Positions 5,917 through 8,203 of a stretch of 8,203 nucleotides of DNA are shown here, in pieces. Origin of the DNA: an uncultured Planctomycetaceae bacterium (GTDB lineage Bacteria > Planctomycetota > Planctomycetia > Pirellulales > Pirellulaceae); contig CAIYOB010000024.1 of NCBI GenBank assembly GCA_903927685.1, positions 1-8,203 on the forward strand. Direction: 5' to 3'. Below the pieces are notes generated by a model, which saw only the letters and a list, made by a program, of their open reading frames with translations, was not told where the DNA came from and did not search any database. The translations under genes and the position numbers were made by a program. Numbering within the stretch: position 1 is the first letter of the stretch; every line of letters begins with the position of its first letter.

Positions 5917-7407
5917 TCAATCCGCAATCGCAATACCGACTCGGTTCCGTTTCGGCTCGAGCATCCCGTATTTTTTCATCTTCTTGTACAGTCCGACGCG
6001 ACTAATGCCCAGCGCCTTTGCCGTCGCGGTCCGATTATGGCCGTGTTCCTCGAGTGCTCGAACCAGAAGTTCGTGTTCGGTGCTGGCCACGCGCTCCGAC
6101 AGCGTGTTTCCCGAGCGAAGCAAGCGTTTCTCGACAGGACCATGCTCCGTCGCTTCCAGAATGTTGGGTGCCAGATCCGCCGGAGTCAGTTGCCCGTTGT
6201 GGCTGAACAGAACCGCACGTCCGACGTGGTTTTTCAACTCGCGGATATTGCCGGGCCAGTCGTAGTAGCGTAGACGCTGGAGGAACTCGGGGTGGATTCG
6301 GCGAATCGTAATCCCATGCTTTTCGCGGAATTCTTCCACAAAACCGAGGGTCAGGGGTACAATGTCGAACGGACGCTCGCGCAGCGGGGGAACTCTGAAC
6401 TCGAGCACGCTCAACCGGTAATACAGGTCCGCACGGAACTGACCTCGGTCAACCAAGCCTTTCAAATCCACGTTTGATGCCGCGATCAGTCGTGCATCGG
6501 TCTTCTGGGTGTCATTGCAGCCGACGCGTTCGAATTCCCCCGTCTCGATGACCCGCAGCAACTTCATCTGCTGGTTCTGATCCAGGCAATCGATTTCGTC
6601 CAACAGCAGAGTCCCACTGTTCGCGATCTCGAATTTGCCCTCCTTGTTCCTTTCGGCACCGGTGAACGCGCCTTTCACGTGGCCGAACAACTCGCTTTCG
6701 ATCAACTCTGGAGGAAGCGCCCCACAGGCCAACGCATAGAATCTGCCCTGTGATCGGGGGGACAAGTCGTGCACCATCCGAGCCAGCGTCGTCTTGCCCG
6801 TGCCCGTTTCGCCGACCAACAGAATCGTGACGTCGTGCACGGCGACCCGGGTCAGGTGCTCCAGAATCTGAAAGACCTGAGGTGTGTATGTGCGGTAGGT
6901 GATGTGCGATGTTTGAACTTGTCGGCAATCCGTCGTCGGACTCGGCTTCATCCGCAAGTTCGCGGTCAGTTCCTGACGCAGGACGCGTTCCAATTGATCT
7001 CGGTCAAAGGGGATGTGAAGATGCGCGCACACGGCAGAATCCGCGATGTCCGCCCATTCGCAGCGATAACCGTCACAGCCGATCGAAACAACCGGGTTCT
7101 TGCGTCTATCTTGTCGCACCAGGAAATCCAGCAGGGACTTCGGATCCTCCTGATAGTGGTCGGGACGTAGATCCAGAAACACGCACTGGCGGCCAGTACC
7201 CCTCAGGCGTTGTTCGGCTGCGAAATAGCTGTTCACATAGTCCGCATCGCAACCGTAATCTTGACGAAGATACCCTTGGAGCGTCTGCGCCATCACGGTA
7301 TCGCGACTGATGACCAGTGCTTTTTCGCTTACGCCTGACGAACGACTGGACTGTACCATTGGATCGGTGCAAAGCTCGGTGACCATCTGGCCGATTTCTG
7401 AAGCCAC
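5917..7407 (-). CDS. Sigma-54-dependent transcriptional activator (NtrC family) with a degenerate receiver domain
   Basis: This 496-residue bacterial enhancer-binding protein should remodel sigma-54 RNA polymerase using ATP. Residues about 28-148 form a receiver-like domain, about 170-410 the AAA+ domain, and about 440-480 a Fis-type helix-turn-helix. In the AAA+ domain are Walker A GETGTGKT (199-206), the sigma-54 contact loop GAFTGA (246-251), Walker B LLLDEID (267-273), arginine-finger region FRADLYYRL (324-332) and sensor II GNIREL (386-391), all intact. In the receiver, D79 (FLDLRP) can serve as phosphoacceptor position, but the usual acidic pair is Ser34-Arg35 and the conserved Lys before Pro-Phe is Ile132, so normal phosphorylation is doubtful. 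No histidine kinase is adjacent. The GTG start at 7407 has GAAGGG 7 bases upstream; an ATG at 7386 is less supported. Its place directly upstream of the pilin cluster makes that cluster the likely target. Confidence 0.95.
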   Translation of the reverse strand: MASEIGQMVTELCTDPMVQSSRSSGVSEKALVISRDTVMAQTLQGYLRQDYGCDADYVNSYFAAEQRLRGTGRQCVFLDLRPDHYQEDPKSLLDFLVRQDRRKNPVVSIGCDGYRCEWADIADSAVCAHLHIPFDRDQLERVLRQELTANLRMKPSPTTDCRQVQTSHITYRTYTPQVFQILEHLTRVAVHDVTILLVGETGTGKTTLARMVHDLSPRSQGRFYALACGALPPELIESELFGHVKGAFTGAERNKEGKFEIANSGTLLLDEIDCLDQNQQMKLLRVIETGEFERVGCNDTQKTDARLIAASNVDLKGLVDRGQFRADLYYRLSVLEFRVPPLRERPFDIVPLTLGFVEEFREKHGITIRRIHPEFLQRLRYYDWPGNIRELKNHVGRAVLFSHNGQLTPADLAPNILEATEHGPVEKRLLRSGNTLSERVASTEHELLVRALEEHGHNRTATAKALGISRVGLYKKMKKYGMLEPKRNRVGIAIAD

Positions 7408-7438
7408 AGTGAAACCCTTCGCGGCGAATTACCCTAAC

Positions 7439-7464
7439 GATTCCGTACGTGACGTTACGGAATC
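7439..7464. promoter_or_regulatory. 9-bp inverted repeat upstream of the sigma-54 regulator, candidate operator
   Basis: GATTCCGTA-N8-TACGGAATC is a perfect 9-bp inverted repeat over 26 bases, ending 31 bases before the regulator's GTG start. The centre spacing puts the two arms about one and a half helical turns apart, which suits a dimeric DNA-binding protein. Autoregulation by the Fis-type HTH of the regulator is one possibility; an mRNA hairpin in its leader is another. Confidence 0.5.
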
Positions 7465-8023
7465 TGATCTCTGATTACCCAGACTACCTATGTCCCCTAA
7501 AACTTCAACGGTTAATCTGGCGAAACAGGCTAATTTTCGGGTGCTGCTATTTGTTAGCGACCGGCGAAACCGTTTCTTTGCATCCGCAGCGCTGGGGCGG
7601 CGGAGCGATGTCAAATGCTTGCGCTGCCAACAGGGAACCGGCAAATTCTGGCCGCAGCTGATACAGACCGTTGTCTGGTAGGACGGAAGGCAAATCAGCC
7701 TCAGTCCCGGGCTCGTTCTGTCGTTCTCCGAGCGTGTCGAGGACCGGCATCAGACGTGGGTTGCTCGCGATTCCCCAGGGACGGAGAGGGGGAACTTTTC
7801 CCCGTTGAGAGCCATCTTTACTGCGGTAAACTCTGGACTTGGCGAGGGCGGGGAATAACCGTCCACAAGGCTTCCTGACACCTTTGGGGCGAACGTCCAA
7901 GCCGTCGCGGAGTTGAGCAGGCCTGGATTCTCCATGAAGATCGCGTTCTTGAATGCCCAGACAAGCCGAGTCCAGGCAGGGGGCGGCCAAGCCGCGACGA
8001 TTGGCGCAAAGACAACCGATTTC

Positions 8024-8051
8024 TTGTGCTGACCGACTTTATGACTATAAT
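8024..8051 (+). promoter_or_regulatory. Possible sigma-70-type promoter pointing out of the right edge
   Basis: A perfect -10 hexamer TATAAT (8046-8051) follows a weak -35-like TTGTGC (8024-8029) at 16-base spacing. The surrounding stretch is AT-richer than the rest of the window. It would start transcription near 8058 toward the right edge, where a gene outside or just inside the window could begin. Confidence 0.35.
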
Positions 8052-8148
8052 CGTTGAAAAATGCTGATCCGATTCAGTTTACGCCGATTTTGCACCGTAG
8101 CAAAGTTGCACTGAGCTAGTTTCGATTGCGATACCGATAGTCTCACTT

Positions 8149-8203
8149 ATGCTTGCGCAAAATGGGGATTTTGCGCACTCGCAGTACGCTCAGTCGCTTG
8201 TAC
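8149..8203 (+). CDS. Possible start of a plus-strand gene cut by the window edge
   Basis: From the ATG at 8149 the frame stays open to the edge and reads MLAQNGDFAHSQYAQSLV, which is too short to identify. There is no clear ribosome binding site upstream. The only support is the promoter-like pair about 100 bases upstream. An alternative ATG at 8162 in another frame is equally open, and either could be chance. Confidence 0.15.
   Translation, partial: MLAQNGDFAHSQYAQSLV
8154..8177. repeat. 10-bp perfect inverted repeat with a GGGG loop
   Basis: TGCGCAAAAT-GGGG-ATTTTGCGCA is a perfect 10-bp stem with a four-base loop. No T-run follows, so a terminator is unlikely. It ends a row of TTGC(A/G)C words starting at 8090, 8106, 8153 and 8171, which suggests a protein-binding region upstream of or at the start of a gene to the right. 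Confidence 0.5.

Larger units (their letters stand above)
7408..8203. other. 796-base region without a supported gene
   Basis: Open frames of 60-150 codons on both strands overlap one another, start at poor sites and encode low-complexity Arg/Pro/Ser-rich sequence with no recognisable family, so none is called. Visible elements are the inverted repeat at 7439-7464, a small GC-rich hairpin GGGGAA-CTT-TTCCCC at 7790-7804, a plus-strand promoter-like pair at 8024-8051 and repeats near the right edge. No tRNA, rRNA, CRISPR array or insertion-sequence end was recognised. It may be a decayed gene or regulatory spacer. Confidence 0.5.

Noticed and set aside
5767..6273. Plus-strand open frame of 168 codons reaching into the regulator
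   Set aside because: Mostly antisense to the DNA-binding and AAA+ parts of the sigma-54 activator, with no supporting motif.
7547..7990. Minus-strand frame of 147 codons upstream of the regulator
   Set aside because: Starts at TTG without a binding site; Arg/Pro/Leu-rich sequence matches no family I know, and competing frames overlap it.
1..8203. CRISPR array, tRNA, rRNA or insertion-sequence ends
   Set aside because: No regularly spaced long repeats, no T-loop-like motifs, no ribosomal RNA sequence and no transposase with terminal inverted repeats were seen.

Overview
The window looks like chromosomal DNA from a member of the Planctomycetota. I infer this from the character of the proteins: small type IVb pilin-like proteins ending in 'D(F)C'-type tails, a membrane protein with a 'DIWGHVSYGRW...' first loop, a toroid-like anchored protein with the 'C-x2-GHH...ATGHILEWLAF' pattern, and an excisionase-type helix-turn-helix end reading 'AYRVNEQYRFNRAELLEWA'. 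No marker in the window fixes the lineage. Base composition is moderately GC-rich and, apart from fragments at the two edges, every convincing gene lies on the minus strand.

Read in the direction of transcription (right to left): bases 8203-7408 hold no gene I can support, but carry a possible plus-strand promoter and a cluster of short repeats near the right edge. Then comes a sigma-54 enhancer-binding regulator (7407-5917) whose N-terminal receiver-like domain has lost key phosphorylation residues; a 9-bp inverted repeat sits just upstream of it. A 360-base gap (5916-5557) contains a plausible sigma-54-type promoter. After it lies a tight five-gene cluster: a canonical Flp-type prepilin (pilin C, 5556-5350), a GT-C-like polytopic membrane protein (5336-3654), a membrane-anchored toroid-like protein overlapping it by ATGA (3657-2374), and two further pilin-like proteins (pilin B 2295-1954, pilin A 1900-1595). 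A 7-bp hairpin at 1522-1539 may end this unit. An RlmI-type 23S rRNA m5C methyltransferase follows (1391-87), and the left edge carries the C-terminal piece of a plus-strand HTH protein that runs into its 3' end.

The five genes from pilin C to pilin A are most simply read as one co-regulated unit. A canonical pilin leads it, a predicted envelope glycosyltransferase-like protein and an anchored periplasmic protein sit in the middle, and two pilin paralogs lacking the conserved Glu5 close it. The regulator next door could drive it from the sigma-54-like site. No secretion ATPase, secretin, platform protein or prepilin peptidase is present here, so any assembly machinery must lie elsewhere. The methyltransferase is probably a housekeeping neighbour with no functional link.
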